A DNA stretch of 64,000 bases from Nitrospira sp. (GCA_018242725.1 JAFEBI010000009.1:1-64000); one strand, 5' to 3'. Positions 26,530 to 35,581 are shown, counted from the first letter of the stretch. Notes: generated from the sequence alone by a model not told the origin. Numbers and translations: made by a program.

Positions 26530-27729
26530 ATGATCGGAGAACTGGAACAATATCGTGAGGTCGCGCCAAAAGGCACGATCGATTTTCTGTACCGGCTGAG
26601 CGAGCTGGTACAGGGGAAACGGTTTCTCCAAATCAACGCCGTACGCTACGGCGGTGGAATGGCGGAGATCCTACGGCGACTTGTGCCGGCCATGAAGGCG
26701 TTGGGTGTCGAATCTCGTTGGGAAGTCATTGCAGGCACACAAGAATTTTCCGACGTGACGAGGCGGATTGCCGATGGGCTCCAAGGGCGGCCTGAAATCA
26801 TTACCGATGAGCAGTATCAAACCTATCTGAATGTGACCGCCAGAAACGCCAAAGCCTTGGACCTTGATGCAGATCTTGTTTTCGTGCACGATCCTGAGCC
26901 GGCGGCATTGATCGATCATCGGAAAGGAGGCAAGTGGGTCTGGCGCTGTCACTTGGATGCAGGAAGACCCCACCGCTCCATCTGGAGTCTCTTCCGCCGC
27001 CATGTTCTGAAATATGATGCTGCGGTGTTTTCACTCTCAGGTTTCGCCCAGCGGCTGCCGATCCCGAAGTTCTTACTCTATCCCTCGATCGACCCATTGA
27101 CCGAAAAACACCGTGAACTCTCGCGCGCTGAGATCGGGGATGTGCTCGATCGGTTCAACATTGCGCGGGGCATGCCGATGCTGTTGCAAGTCGCACGCTT
27201 CGACCGATTCAAGGATCAGATCGGGACGATTCGGGCGTACCGCATGGCGAAGAAGTACCATCGCTGCCAACTCGTCCTTGCGGGCAGTGGGGTGCTGCAT
27301 GATCCGGTAGGAGAGAGCGTGTTGGCCGAGGTGCAAGAAGCGGCTGAGAATGATCCGGATATCCACATCCTCCAGCTGCCGCCTGAAGCCGACCGAGAGA
27401 TCAATGCCCTACAGCGGGCTGCCACGGTAGTCATGCAAAAGGCGCTGAAAGAGGGGTTCGGTGTGGCGGTCTCCGAAGCGATGTGGAAAGGCAAACCGGT
27501 CATCGGAGGAACCGCCGGCGGCGTCTCCGCGCAGATCGTGGATGGTGCGACCGGCTTCATCGTCCACTCCGTGGAGGGTGCGGCGTTTCGTATCCGCTAT
27601 CTCCTGAGCAATCCCGGCGTGATGACGAGGATGGGTGCGATGGGGAAGGAACATGTGCGGCGTAACTTTCTCATCACCCGGCATTTGGGTGACTACCTCA
27701 CGATGCTGAAGCTGCTGTGTCCCGAGTAA
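26530..27729 (+). CDS. treT: Trehalose glycosyltransferring synthase TreT
   Basis: This 399-residue GT4 glycosyltransferase is expected to join NDP-glucose and glucose to trehalose. The N-terminal Rossmann half has INAVRYGGGMAEILRRL and VFVHDPEPAAL with WRCHLD; the C-terminal half has LLQVARFDRFKDQIG, the phosphate-binding LVLAGSG, and the acceptor/donor motif KEGFGVAVSEAMWKGKPVIG with the E-x7-E pattern. These together match TreT of archaea and thermophiles. I chose the ATG at 26530 with GGTGAG before it. An ATG at 26485 would overlap treS by 20 bases. The next gene starts five bases after its stop. Confidence 0.9.
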   Translation: MIGELEQYREVAPKGTIDFLYRLSELVQGKRFLQINAVRYGGGMAEILRRLVPAMKALGVESRWEVIAGTQEFSDVTRRIADGLQGRPEIITDEQYQTYLNVTARNAKALDLDADLVFVHDPEPAALIDHRKGGKWVWRCHLDAGRPHRSIWSLFRRHVLKYDAAVFSLSGFAQRLPIPKFLLYPSIDPLTEKHRELSRAEIGDVLDRFNIARGMPMLLQVARFDRFKDQIGTIRAYRMAKKYHRCQLVLAGSGVLHDPVGESVLAEVQEAAENDPDIHILQLPPEADREINALQRAATVVMQKALKEGFGVAVSEAMWKGKPVIGGTAGGVSAQIVDGATGFIVHSVEGAAFRIRYLLSNPGVMTRMGAMGKEHVRRNFLITRHLGDYLTMLKLLCPE

Positions 27730-27733
27730 CCGT

Positions 27734-29029
27734 ATGGATCAGCCCACACCGAACGAGCATGCCGTTACCGAATCCTTCTTGCCTGAGCCCGTTCGCGCAT
27801 TGCTCGACGGGGCAGAACCGGCTGACATCGTCATTGGTCTGCTCACGTTTAACGATGCCTCAACGGCACCGGCCGTGGCTCGAACTCTGCTCGCCGGACT
27901 CAACCGAAACGACCAGCAGCGGATTCTGTTGGTCAATTGCGATGCAGGGTCGCAGGACCGCACACCGGATCTGGTTCAGCAAGCGGTCGGAGACAAGTCC
28001 CGGTTCTGGGCGGTTCAGCATCCGGTGATGGGGACATCGCTTCACGTCCTTTCTGAGTCCGGTGTCCCAGGGCGCGATACCGCAGTGCGGACGTTGGCGA
28101 TGGTGGCGGATCGCCTTGCCTCGAAAGCCTGCCTGATCGTCGACGGCAACTTGAAGTCCACCCATCCTCGCTGGGCTGAATTGTTAACGGCACCGATTCT
28201 TGAGAAGGGTGCGGATTGCGTTCTGCCCCAATTCAATCGCAACCGCTATGAAGGTACTCTGACAAGCACCTTGTTGGCGCCTGTCACGAGGGCGCTCTAT
28301 GGAAGGCGCGTTGCCTACCACCAGGGCGGAGCCTACGCATTCTCCGGGGCTTTTATCCGATCGTCCTTGCTGTCGCAACCATGGGACGGCGAGGTCCCAA
28401 CATATGGGATCGATGGGTGGGTGATGACGCTGGCGGTGGCCGAACAGGCTGATGTCTATCAAGCGAGGCTCGGACCGCGTGTCCAGCAGGCTAAGCCCTT
28501 GGGAGATTTAGCCACGATCATCGCGCAGGCCGTCGGGTGTGTCTTTCACATGATGGAGCGGTATCAGCATGTCTGGGAATCGGTGAAAGCCTCGACCGCA
28601 GTGTCAACGATCGGAGAGCAGGCAAGGTTGGGAGACTTCGTCGGAACTCTGCATGTGGAACGTATGATCCATGGGTTTCGGCAGGGACTTCGCGACTTAG
28701 TGCCGATCTGGCAGATCGTGCTGTCTCCGGAGACGTTTCAACAGGTCCTGGAATTAGGGGTTGATGACACGGAGAGTTTCCGATTTCCCTCTCGCCTCTG
28801 GGTGCAAGCAGTATATGACTTGGCGCTGGCCTATCACGACCGCCTGTTGTATCGCGAGCATCTGCTCAAATCGCTGACACCGCTGTATCTCGGCTATACG
28901 GCGTCGCTTGTGCTGGCGACACGTGCGCAGCCGGTGACGCAGGTCGAAGAGGAATTGGAGCGGTTGGCCATTGAGTATGAGGCGATGAAGCCCTATTTGA
29001 CTCAGCGATGGAGGTGGAGCGATGAGTGA
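27734..29029 (+). CDS. Glycosyltransferase (glucosyl-/mannosylglycerate-synthase-like)
   Basis: This 431-residue GT-A type enzyme has DIVIGLLTFNDASTA at the start (nucleotide-sugar fold), IVDGNLKST in place of a DxD metal site, then VLPQFNRNRYEGTL and RVAYHQGGAYAFSG. That arrangement recalls glucosyl-3-phosphoglycerate and mannosylglycerate synthases, which make compatible solutes. The C-terminal 150 residues are helical. The acceptor cannot be told from sequence. It is packed between treT and a channel-like gene; its stop overlaps the next start by eight bases. If it makes a glycosylglycerate, the cluster would hold a second osmolyte route. Confidence 0.7.
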   Translation: MDQPTPNEHAVTESFLPEPVRALLDGAEPADIVIGLLTFNDASTAPAVARTLLAGLNRNDQQRILLVNCDAGSQDRTPDLVQQAVGDKSRFWAVQHPVMGTSLHVLSESGVPGRDTAVRTLAMVADRLASKACLIVDGNLKSTHPRWAELLTAPILEKGADCVLPQFNRNRYEGTLTSTLLAPVTRALYGRRVAYHQGGAYAFSGAFIRSSLLSQPWDGEVPTYGIDGWVMTLAVAEQADVYQARLGPRVQQAKPLGDLATIIAQAVGCVFHMMERYQHVWESVKASTAVSTIGEQARLGDFVGTLHVERMIHGFRQGLRDLVPIWQIVLSPETFQQVLELGVDDTESFRFPSRLWVQAVYDLALAYHDRLLYREHLLKSLTPLYLGYTASLVLATRAQPVTQVEEELERLAIEYEAMKPYLTQRWRWSDE

Positions 29030-29729
29030 CCTTTGGGGCGAAGCGATGATGGAAGCGTTTCGCGACATGATGAAGCGGTTGGTCCTCTTCCTTCCGAAGC
29101 TGTTGGCCCTGGCGAGCTTCATCCTGCTCGGCGTTCTCGTCGGACTGATCATTAAGGTGATTCTTCAACGATTATTGCGAGCCGCGCGTGTCGATGTGCT
29201 CAGCGAACGATGGGGGTTACAGGCAGCGCTCGGGAGGGCCGGAGTCAAACACCCGCTGTCACACGTGGTGGCGCGAGTGGCATTTTGGACTGTGTTCGTC
29301 GTTTTTACGTTCATGGGGGTGGACGCTCTCGATCTTCCGGCGACGGCCAGTCTCCTGGGCAACCTCCTGGGTTACTTGCCGAGCGTCGTCGCGGCTTGTT
29401 TGTTGATCCTGGTCGGCGTTCTGCTGGCAAACTTTTTGGGGGAAGCGACCTTGATCGCCACGGTCAACGCACAGATCCAAGAGGCTCGACTGATCGCGAC
29501 ACTCGTCCGGTGGGGCGTTCTGTTGTTCACCGCAGCCACAGTGTTGACTCAACTGGGTATCGCAAAGGAGATCGTGATCGCGGCGTTTTCGATCATCTTC
29601 GGTGGCGTCGTGCTGGCACTGGCGATCGCGGTGGGTTTGGGTGCGCGGAACCTCGCGAGAGATATTATGGAGCGCCGGTGGCGGAAAGCCAAGGATACCA
29701 AAAACCATGATGAGATGGCGCATTTGTAA
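29022..29729 (+). CDS. MscS-TM-helix channel-like membrane protein
   Basis: This 235-residue membrane protein has five or so helices and the repeated pattern of the conserved TM-helix family (PF05552-like): LLGNLLGYLPSVVAACLLILVGVLLANF and FGGVVLALAIAVGLGARNLARD. The last segment resembles an MscS pore helix but lacks the cytoplasmic beta domain, so this is a short channel-like protein. It overlaps the preceding glycosyltransferase by eight bases, which suggests translational coupling. With the MscS gene at 6913 it is the second putative solute channel within the osmolyte region. Confidence 0.8.
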   Translation: MSDLWGEAMMEAFRDMMKRLVLFLPKLLALASFILLGVLVGLIIKVILQRLLRAARVDVLSERWGLQAALGRAGVKHPLSHVVARVAFWTVFVVFTFMGVDALDLPATASLLGNLLGYLPSVVAACLLILVGVLLANFLGEATLIATVNAQIQEARLIATLVRWGVLLFTAATVLTQLGIAKEIVIAAFSIIFGGVVLALAIAVGLGARNLARDIMERRWRKAKDTKNHDEMAHL

Positions 29730-29792
29730 GTTCACATCATACGAGATCAAGTGTCTCGGCGGAAGAAGTTCGAAGTGCGGGAATCGGGTGAA

Positions 29793-30512
29793 ATGAGTAA
29801 CGCCGCGGATATCATGATGCAGCGACATGGTCATCGATCTGTGGATGGCTTCAGAGTGAATAACCGGATAGTCAGCTCAGTTCAGTGGCGTTGCCCCACG
29901 AGGAGAGTTTTCGTCTTCAGAGAGGCTCTCTGGTTTGGATTTGGGTTTGGGCTCGTCCTCCTCCTCTCCGGCTGTATGGGCTTACGAGACCTTGAAAAAC
30001 CACCGAGGACGGCGTTTACTCAGCTGCTCCTATCTCAAGCCTTGGACCGAGGAATGGAAACCGCCAGCGTGCCGTTGCCTGCCGGTGCGACTGTTCTGGT
30101 GGACGCAGTGGGATTAACCCGTGATCACGTATTTACACCGGATCAGGAATATGCCCGTCAGGCGGTTTCCGTGCACCTGGCACGGCAAGGGTTCCGTCTC
30201 GTGATGGGAGGGGAGCAGGCCACCTATCGCGTCAAGGTTCTCTTGCAGGCGTTTGGTACGGAACAGGCCGTTCAATTCTTCGGCCTTCCACCGCTTCAAA
30301 GTATTTTCCTGCCTTTTCCGATTCCGGAAATCGCTCTTTACAAAAGCGTCGCGGAGAAAGGAATGGTCCGCTTTTCTCTCAATGTGTTTGAGCAAGCCAC
30401 GGGCACACTGGTCAGTTCGAGTCCTTGGTATGAGGCTTCCAGGTATTTTAATCAGTATTTGCTCTTGTTCGTGGTGTCGTTTCATCTCACCAACCTAGAG
30501 TTTTCTGAATGA
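29793..30512 (+). CDS. Lipoprotein of unknown function
   Basis: This 239-residue predicted lipoprotein has a hydrophobic stretch and lipobox LLLLSGC around residue 61, preceded by a long n-region of about 44 residues; a shorter true start is likely but no in-frame ATG is nearer. The mature part has SQALDRGMETASVPLPAGATVLVDAVGLT and a mixed alpha/beta composition, with no catalytic motif. GGGTGA precedes the chosen ATG. The stop overlaps the next gene by four bases (ATGA), so the two lipoproteins are translationally coupled. I do not recognise its family with confidence. Confidence 0.7.
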   Translation: MSNAADIMMQRHGHRSVDGFRVNNRIVSSVQWRCPTRRVFVFREALWFGFGFGLVLLLSGCMGLRDLEKPPRTAFTQLLLSQALDRGMETASVPLPAGATVLVDAVGLTRDHVFTPDQEYARQAVSVHLARQGFRLVMGGEQATYRVKVLLQAFGTEQAVQFFGLPPLQSIFLPFPIPEIALYKSVAEKGMVRFSLNVFEQATGTLVSSSPWYEASRYFNQYLLLFVVSFHLTNLEFSE

Positions 30513-31198
30513 AAGAGCCCAGTCGGACCACGACGATGAGAATATGTTGTCTCGGAAGACGTTCGCTGCGGGTTGTCCTTGCATGCACAGTCATGAGTTT
30601 CTTTGTCCTCTTTCAACTCCAGGGTTGTACATCGGCGAGGGATTTTACGGCGCTGGAGATTCGTCACGCTCCCCTGATGCTCAAGAAGACTGTTCCTGAG
30701 ACGGACCGTCTGAGACTGGCGGTCATGCCGTTTGAAGACCGGCGCACCGATACGACGAGTATCGGCTCGCGACGTGATTGGCTGGGAACGGCCACGGTAT
30801 GGACGGTTGTTGGCGATCACGTGGGGGATATGATTGCCGAAGTGATGGTCGACCATCTCAAGCGTTCGTTTGGGTGGGAGGCCTGGATTGTCAGGCCTGC
30901 GATTCTCCCGCCGGATCAAGGCGCTGATATGACGTTGACCGGAACAATTCTCATGTTTGAGGCCCATGCTCTCCCCGAGTTTGGAGATACCAAACTTGCT
31001 GTGACGATTCGGATGCGCCTGAATGCCACGGAGACGATCAGTCAACAGGTGCTCAGCGAAACCATCGAGGAGACTGTGACCCGGCAGGTCTGGTGGTTCG
31101 AACCCTACGATATGGAACTTCTGATCAATTCAGCGCTTCGAAAACAACTGGACCGGTTCCGCCTGCATCTGCACAACCACGGCCTCGTCCGGTCGTAG
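30509..31198 (+). CDS. Lipoprotein of unknown function, coupled to its neighbour
   Basis: This 229-residue protein has a hydrophobic segment followed by a lipobox-like FQLQGC at about residues 35-40. The mature domain begins LRLAVMPFEDRRTDTT and includes DHVGDMIAEVMVDHLKRSFGW, a pattern like the GNA1162/CsgG-type lipoproteins that form or assist envelope complexes. Resemblance is weak. Its ATG overlaps the stop of the upstream lipoprotein. Its 3' end overlaps the convergent GH13 gene by 69 bases, which is uncommon. Confidence 0.72.
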   Translation: MKEPSRTTTMRICCLGRRSLRVVLACTVMSFFVLFQLQGCTSARDFTALEIRHAPLMLKKTVPETDRLRLAVMPFEDRRTDTTSIGSRRDWLGTATVWTVVGDHVGDMIAEVMVDHLKRSFGWEAWIVRPAILPPDQGADMTLTGTILMFEAHALPEFGDTKLAVTIRMRLNATETISQQVLSETIEETVTRQVWWFEPYDMELLINSALRKQLDRFRLHLHNHGLVRS

Positions 31199-32800
31199 AT
31201 CGAGCTGCCCCGTACGCCAAGGCATCCGTTGTTCGTGCCGGTCGTGTGTTGAGAGTAGGAGGGTGCCTTCGTTGTCGATCCCTGATACGGAACAGACCGC
31301 CGGACGTTCTGAGAAATTGACCGCGACCAGTATGTGGCGGCCAGATCCATTTCCTTGCCCATCCCTTCTGAGAAACACGACCACATCGTCATGATCGCAT
31401 TTGCAGGGGATATATGTGCCGTGCAACAGGGCCGGTGTGGATCTCCGCAATTGAATGAGCCGTTGATACAGATGAAAGAGAGAGGAAGGATCGTCGGCAG
31501 ACTGTTCGACGTTGACCGTCGGAAAAGTTTGGGAGATCGGTAACCACGGCAAGCCGGTTGTGAAACCGGCCTGCGGCGACCCGTCCCACTGCATAGGCGT
31601 CCTGGCCGGATCTCTGCCGACCCGAAAGGGCCAGAACCGTTTTGTATATGGATCGCGCAAGTCGCGATAGCGCAACCGACCGTTACGCATGCCGAGTTCC
31701 TCGCCATAATAGAGAAAAGGAGTCCCGCGCAGGGTGAAGAGCAGTACCGCTGCCGCACGGGCCCGGCGATCGACGTCACCACCGGAACCATATCGATCAA
31801 TGTGGCGAGATTGATCATGGTTGCTGAACACGATCGTAGGCCAGTCATCGGGCGGCACCGCTCGGTCGCCGTCCGTCATGAGTTCCCGGAAACAATCGGC
31901 TCGCCATGGCGACTTTAGGAGTCGAAAATCGAATACCATATGCAGCTCATCAGAGCTGGTACCGTAGAAAGAAGCCGGGCCTCCGGGAGTATCCGCCGAG
32001 GCCTCGCCGATCAGCACCACATCGGGATAGCAGGAGACCGCCGTACGAAGATCCCGCATGACCTGATGGGCCAAGGGCTGGTCACGATCGTGGAGATGCT
32101 GCTGCCTGGTATAGCCGCGCCACCCGTAGCGCCGTGGATTATTCACCCATCGAATATCTTTCCCGATCCAATTGATGGCATCGAGCCTAAATCCTTGGAC
32201 TCCGCGATCGATCCAAAACTGGACAACCTCCAACATTTTGGCTTTCAGCGCGGGATTTCCCCAGTTGAGATCCGGTTGGCTCGGTAGAAAGGAATGTAGA
32301 TAGTATTGGTGTGAGGCGGGATCCCAAGTCCAGGAAGAGCCACCGAAACGCGCATTCCAATTGCTTGGTCGGCGCCACAAGCCTTTGCCGTCCGCCCAAA
32401 AGTACCAATCACGTTCGGGCGATGTTCGAGACGCGCGCGCACTCCGAAACCATGGGTGTCGGTCCGAAGTATGGTTCAGGACGAGGTCCATAATAATGCG
32501 GATTCCCCGCCGTGCGGCTTCCTTCACCAGACAATCGAAATCTGAAAGGGTGCCGAAACGAGGATCGACATCGCAGTAGTCAGCCACGTCATAGCCGAAG
32601 TCCACCATCGGAGACGGGTAGATCGGTGACAACCAGATGGCGTCGATCCCCAGGGAACTGGGGGTGCCGTCGTTCAGATAATCAAGCCGTGAAATAATCC
32701 CTGGAATATCGCCGATGCCGTCGCCGTTGGAGTCTTGAAAACTCCAGGGGTAGATCTGATACACGACGGCGGATTGCCACCAAGGCGGTTGCTTGAGCAT
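31130..32800 (-). CDS. GH13 alpha-glucosidase
   Basis: This 556-residue GH13 enzyme is of the alpha-glucosidase / oligo-1,6-glucosidase type. It has the early WWQSAVVYQIYPWSFQDSNG, DLVLNHTSDRHPWF, the nucleophile in GFRLDAINWI, the Glu in LIGEASADTP, and FSNHDQSRHIDRYG. EELGMRNGRL and RTPMQWDGSPQAGF are typical. It hydrolyses alpha-linked malto-oligosaccharides to glucose in the cytoplasm (no signal peptide). It would provide glucose for TreT and remove maltodextrins. Its C-terminal 23 codons overlap the convergent lipoprotein gene. Specificity (1,4 or 1,6, or trehalose) cannot be fixed from sequence. Confidence 0.9.
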   Translation of the reverse strand: MLKQPPWWQSAVVYQIYPWSFQDSNGDGIGDIPGIISRLDYLNDGTPSSLGIDAIWLSPIYPSPMVDFGYDVADYCDVDPRFGTLSDFDCLVKEAARRGIRIIMDLVLNHTSDRHPWFRSARASRTSPERDWYFWADGKGLWRRPSNWNARFGGSSWTWDPASHQYYLHSFLPSQPDLNWGNPALKAKMLEVVQFWIDRGVQGFRLDAINWIGKDIRWVNNPRRYGWRGYTRQQHLHDRDQPLAHQVMRDLRTAVSCYPDVVLIGEASADTPGGPASFYGTSSDELHMVFDFRLLKSPWRADCFRELMTDGDRAVPPDDWPTIVFSNHDQSRHIDRYGSGGDVDRRARAAAVLLFTLRGTPFLYYGEELGMRNGRLRYRDLRDPYTKRFWPFRVGRDPARTPMQWDGSPQAGFTTGLPWLPISQTFPTVNVEQSADDPSSLFHLYQRLIQLRRSTPALLHGTYIPCKCDHDDVVVFLRRDGQGNGSGRHILVAVNFSERPAVCSVSGIDNEGTLLLSTHDRHEQRMPWRTGQLDLRPDEAVVVQMQAEPVQLFSKR

Positions 32801-33014
32801 ACAGAACGTTCTACAAGCCGGACTCAGAGGCTGAACTGTAGCGGCGAGTCAGAGAAATTACAACCGAGAAGGAAAAATCGTCGTCATTGCCATCGAGTCG
32901 TGAGAATCGCCCAAGTTCGTGGCAGGGCCATACTGTCCGTCCACGGTCGGACGATGTCAAGCTTTCTGAACGAGCCTGACATCGTTTCCATTCAGGTGAA
33001 TGCGCGTGTCCCAC

Positions 33015-34589
33015 CTAACGGAAAAGCAGCTCGTATGCTGATTCGCCGGTGCGCTCCATGGCCATGAGTTGCCGTCGAATGCTCTGATCCTCTGTCCGGG
33101 CGAATCGTGCTAAATTGACGAGTTCGTGGTGTTCCAGCGTCTGCGCTTCTCCGGATTCGATCAGCTCGATCGCACTTTCTAATACATCCAGCATGATTCC
33201 GTTAGAGGCCTGGACCAATGCGCGTGCGGCTGCATCGCGGTCTGAGTCTCGGCGTCGACCGGGCATATCGAGATGGGTATCGAACAATAGCCCTCTCAGT
33301 ACGTTCCATGTCGCATGTGTGCCGAAATTCCGTCCTTCGAAGGCCATTAAACAGAAGTCCCACAGCAAGTCGACACGTGTATCCAGGAAGCGATACTCAG
33401 CTTCGAGTGATGATCCGCTGAGACGTCCTTCGTCGCGCAGCCGTCGCTCGATAGGTGTTCCCACATACGGCAAGGTTCGGCAAAATCCTGCCACCGCCCA
33501 ACCGTCTTCGGTAAATAGGCGGAGGAATTCCATGTTGTTGCGCGCGGTCTGCAGGGTGGACCAGGGCTCCAGTAACATGAATCCAAAATCGAAACTCACA
33601 TTCAGCTCGCGCAGAATCTTTCCTGCCTGAAGATGGACTGCCGGTTTCAAATGTTTGTTAAGAGCGGCCAGACTTGCATCATCGCCTCCTTCCACACCCA
33701 TGTAGACATGGCATAACCCTGCAGCGACGAGGGGAGCCAGCAGATCGGCGCGGATTTCGTCTGATCGACAAGCGATTTTCCAGCGCATTTCTTCTTCTAG
33801 CTTGCGATGAACGATTTCGCCGGCCACCGCTTTAGCCCATGCTTTGGCCTCTGTCCCACCTGCAAGAAAGTCATCGTCCTGGAAGAGAATCAGTTTCACG
33901 CCACGTTCTCGTACTAAGTGTTCTACTTCATCCACGACTTTGAGCGGATTGCGGCGACGACGTCCGGTCGTTCCGTTCGCCTCATAGAAGGTAATGATGG
34001 AGCAAAACGAACATTTCCATGGGCAACCGCGTGATGCAAGCACCGATGCCGTGGGCAAGTCTTGCTGTCGATAGTCGATGTCACGGCGATCGGGCTCGGG
34101 GAAATCATCGATGTGGGTACGACCTTGGCGAGGCGGATTGAGCACCGTCTTGCCCTGATCCAGCCAGGCAATGCCGGGAACCTGCTTCCAGAGTGACGGG
34201 TGATCGAGGTTTTCAACGATCTCGATCAACGTATCTTCGCCCTCGAAGCGAACGACGGAGTCGAGTTCGGGGATGTGTCGGAGCAATTCCTCCGGCTCGA
34301 AGGAGGCGTAATGTCCGCCGATGGTGAAGTGCGCATGCACGCCGACGTCCCGTAGCGCACGGATCACCTGTGCAAATTGCGGGACCATGTATTGGAAGAT
34401 CAGCGAGAACCCTATGACATCAGGGTGCTCAGTTTGAATGAGCTGCAGCAAAGGCCCCGGATCGTCGCCGAAGGCAACGATCCGGGTATGGTGCCCCTGT
34501 TGCAGCAACCGACTGGAGAGATACCGAATCCCAAGATTGTCCTGGTCCTCGTATCCAACCAGGAGAATACGTCGACTCAGCGCGTTCAT
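33015..34589 (-). CDS. B12-binding radical SAM protein
   Basis: This 524-residue protein has an N-terminal cobalamin-binding Rossmann domain (about residues 5-140: ILLVGYEDQDNLG, HPDVIGFSLIF, TIGGHYASFEPEEL) and a radical SAM core. The [4Fe-4S] motif is CPWKCSFCS (Cys near 189, 193, 196), followed by LILFQDDDF and MGVEGGDD. The last 150 residues are helical and belong to no subgroup I can name. It is not HpnP, since the N-terminal sequence differs. Such enzymes do methylations or ring/carbon rearrangements. Its ATG overlaps the stop of the preceding 331-residue gene (ATGA), so the two are coupled and probably work together. Confidence 0.9.
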   Translation of the reverse strand: MNALSRRILLVGYEDQDNLGIRYLSSRLLQQGHHTRIVAFGDDPGPLLQLIQTEHPDVIGFSLIFQYMVPQFAQVIRALRDVGVHAHFTIGGHYASFEPEELLRHIPELDSVVRFEGEDTLIEIVENLDHPSLWKQVPGIAWLDQGKTVLNPPRQGRTHIDDFPEPDRRDIDYRQQDLPTASVLASRGCPWKCSFCSIITFYEANGTTGRRRRNPLKVVDEVEHLVRERGVKLILFQDDDFLAGGTEAKAWAKAVAGEIVHRKLEEEMRWKIACRSDEIRADLLAPLVAAGLCHVYMGVEGGDDASLAALNKHLKPAVHLQAGKILRELNVSFDFGFMLLEPWSTLQTARNNMEFLRLFTEDGWAVAGFCRTLPYVGTPIERRLRDEGRLSGSSLEAEYRFLDTRVDLLWDFCLMAFEGRNFGTHATWNVLRGLLFDTHLDMPGRRRDSDRDAAARALVQASNGIMLDVLESAIELIESGEAQTLEHHELVNLARFARTEDQSIRRQLMAMERTGESAYELLFR

Positions 34590-35581
34590 TTTCTGGGCTT
34601 CGAATTCTTCATCATGGATTCCAACGTTCGCAGTGCCGCTTGGCCTCGGAGCAAGGTTGCTTTCGTTCCCGCAATCGTGCGCTTGAGGTCGGCAGGTTTC
34701 ATCTTCTTGGCCGCACCAAGCAGGCTTTCAAACGCGTCATAATTCGTGACGGTTCCCCCTCGCACGACGTCAAGCGATTCACTGATCAGTTTTAAACGGA
34801 TGATGTCTTCAGGGGACGGATCGCCTTTATCAATGAATTTGCCGGGATCGAAAGCCCGGATGAGCTCAATCAATTTCTTGAAAATGTCGATGTCAGGTTT
34901 TGCCGGCAGAACATAGCCTGCCATAAGAAAGCTGCTGTTGTTCTGGGGTACCGTGAAAAACGGCGATGTCGAATTCGCAATACCCGTCACCCCGCTGCCT
35001 GAGCTGATATCGTCGTCGTTTTCTTCAAAATAGCCGCTGCCGTCTCCGCCATAGATGAGTTGCTGCCATGAGGAAAAGTTTAACAGCGGATCGCCGAGAT
35101 TACGTTGGACATGGTCTTTGGCATGGATCGTTGCCGCTCCCCACTGCGTGAGGACAATATGATCATTGCCGCCGCCGGGCCATGCGACCGGTGTGCCGCC
35201 TGGCGCATTGACAAATGTGCTGCCTGGTCCGTCGATCGGAGTCGGATTAATCGGTCCGGTTCCGACCCAATGGGTAGCTGTTGTCACCTGAGGTGTTCCA
35301 GGAGGACCATCCGTAGGAGTGCCGTAGTAGGCAGCGGCAGGCCACTCGGACCAGTTGGTAGGATGGTTAAAGGTCCAGCGGACTTTGCGTTTGCCGGTAA
35401 TACGACGGCCGGTATCCCAGTAAAGGAATGACCGGGAGATTCCATCGGCATCCGGCAAGGAGGGGGGTGCGGTTTGTTCAACCGTGGTGCCGGCAGCGGT
35501 GACCGTGACATCCAGTGACCCGAACGAACTGAGATCGGTCGCTTCGGGAAATAATTTTCCCTTCGTCGTAAAGTGCCCCAT
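34586..35581 (-). CDS. Unrecognised 331-residue protein, partner of radical SAM gene
   Basis: I do not recognise this protein. It has no signal peptide or membrane span. Residues 1-230 are rich in Gly, Thr, Pro, Asn and Trp (for example KRKVRWTFNHPTNWSEWP, YGGDGSGYFEENDDD, STSPFFTVPQNNSS), as in beta-sandwich or surface-type domains. Residues 235-331 are charged and helical (DIDIFKKLIELIRAFDPG, LLGAAKKMKPADLKRTIAG). GGGAGG precedes the ATG. It is the first gene of a two-gene unit with the B12 radical SAM enzyme, overlapping it by four bases, so it may be the substrate, a carrier or an accessory subunit. Confidence 0.75.
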   Translation of the reverse strand: MGHFTTKGKLFPEATDLSSFGSLDVTVTAAGTTVEQTAPPSLPDADGISRSFLYWDTGRRITGKRKVRWTFNHPTNWSEWPAAAYYGTPTDGPPGTPQVTTATHWVGTGPINPTPIDGPGSTFVNAPGGTPVAWPGGGNDHIVLTQWGAATIHAKDHVQRNLGDPLLNFSSWQQLIYGGDGSGYFEENDDDISSGSGVTGIANSTSPFFTVPQNNSSFLMAGYVLPAKPDIDIFKKLIELIRAFDPGKFIDKGDPSPEDIIRLKLISESLDVVRGGTVTNYDAFESLLGAAKKMKPADLKRTIAGTKATLLRGQAALRTLESMMKNSKPRK

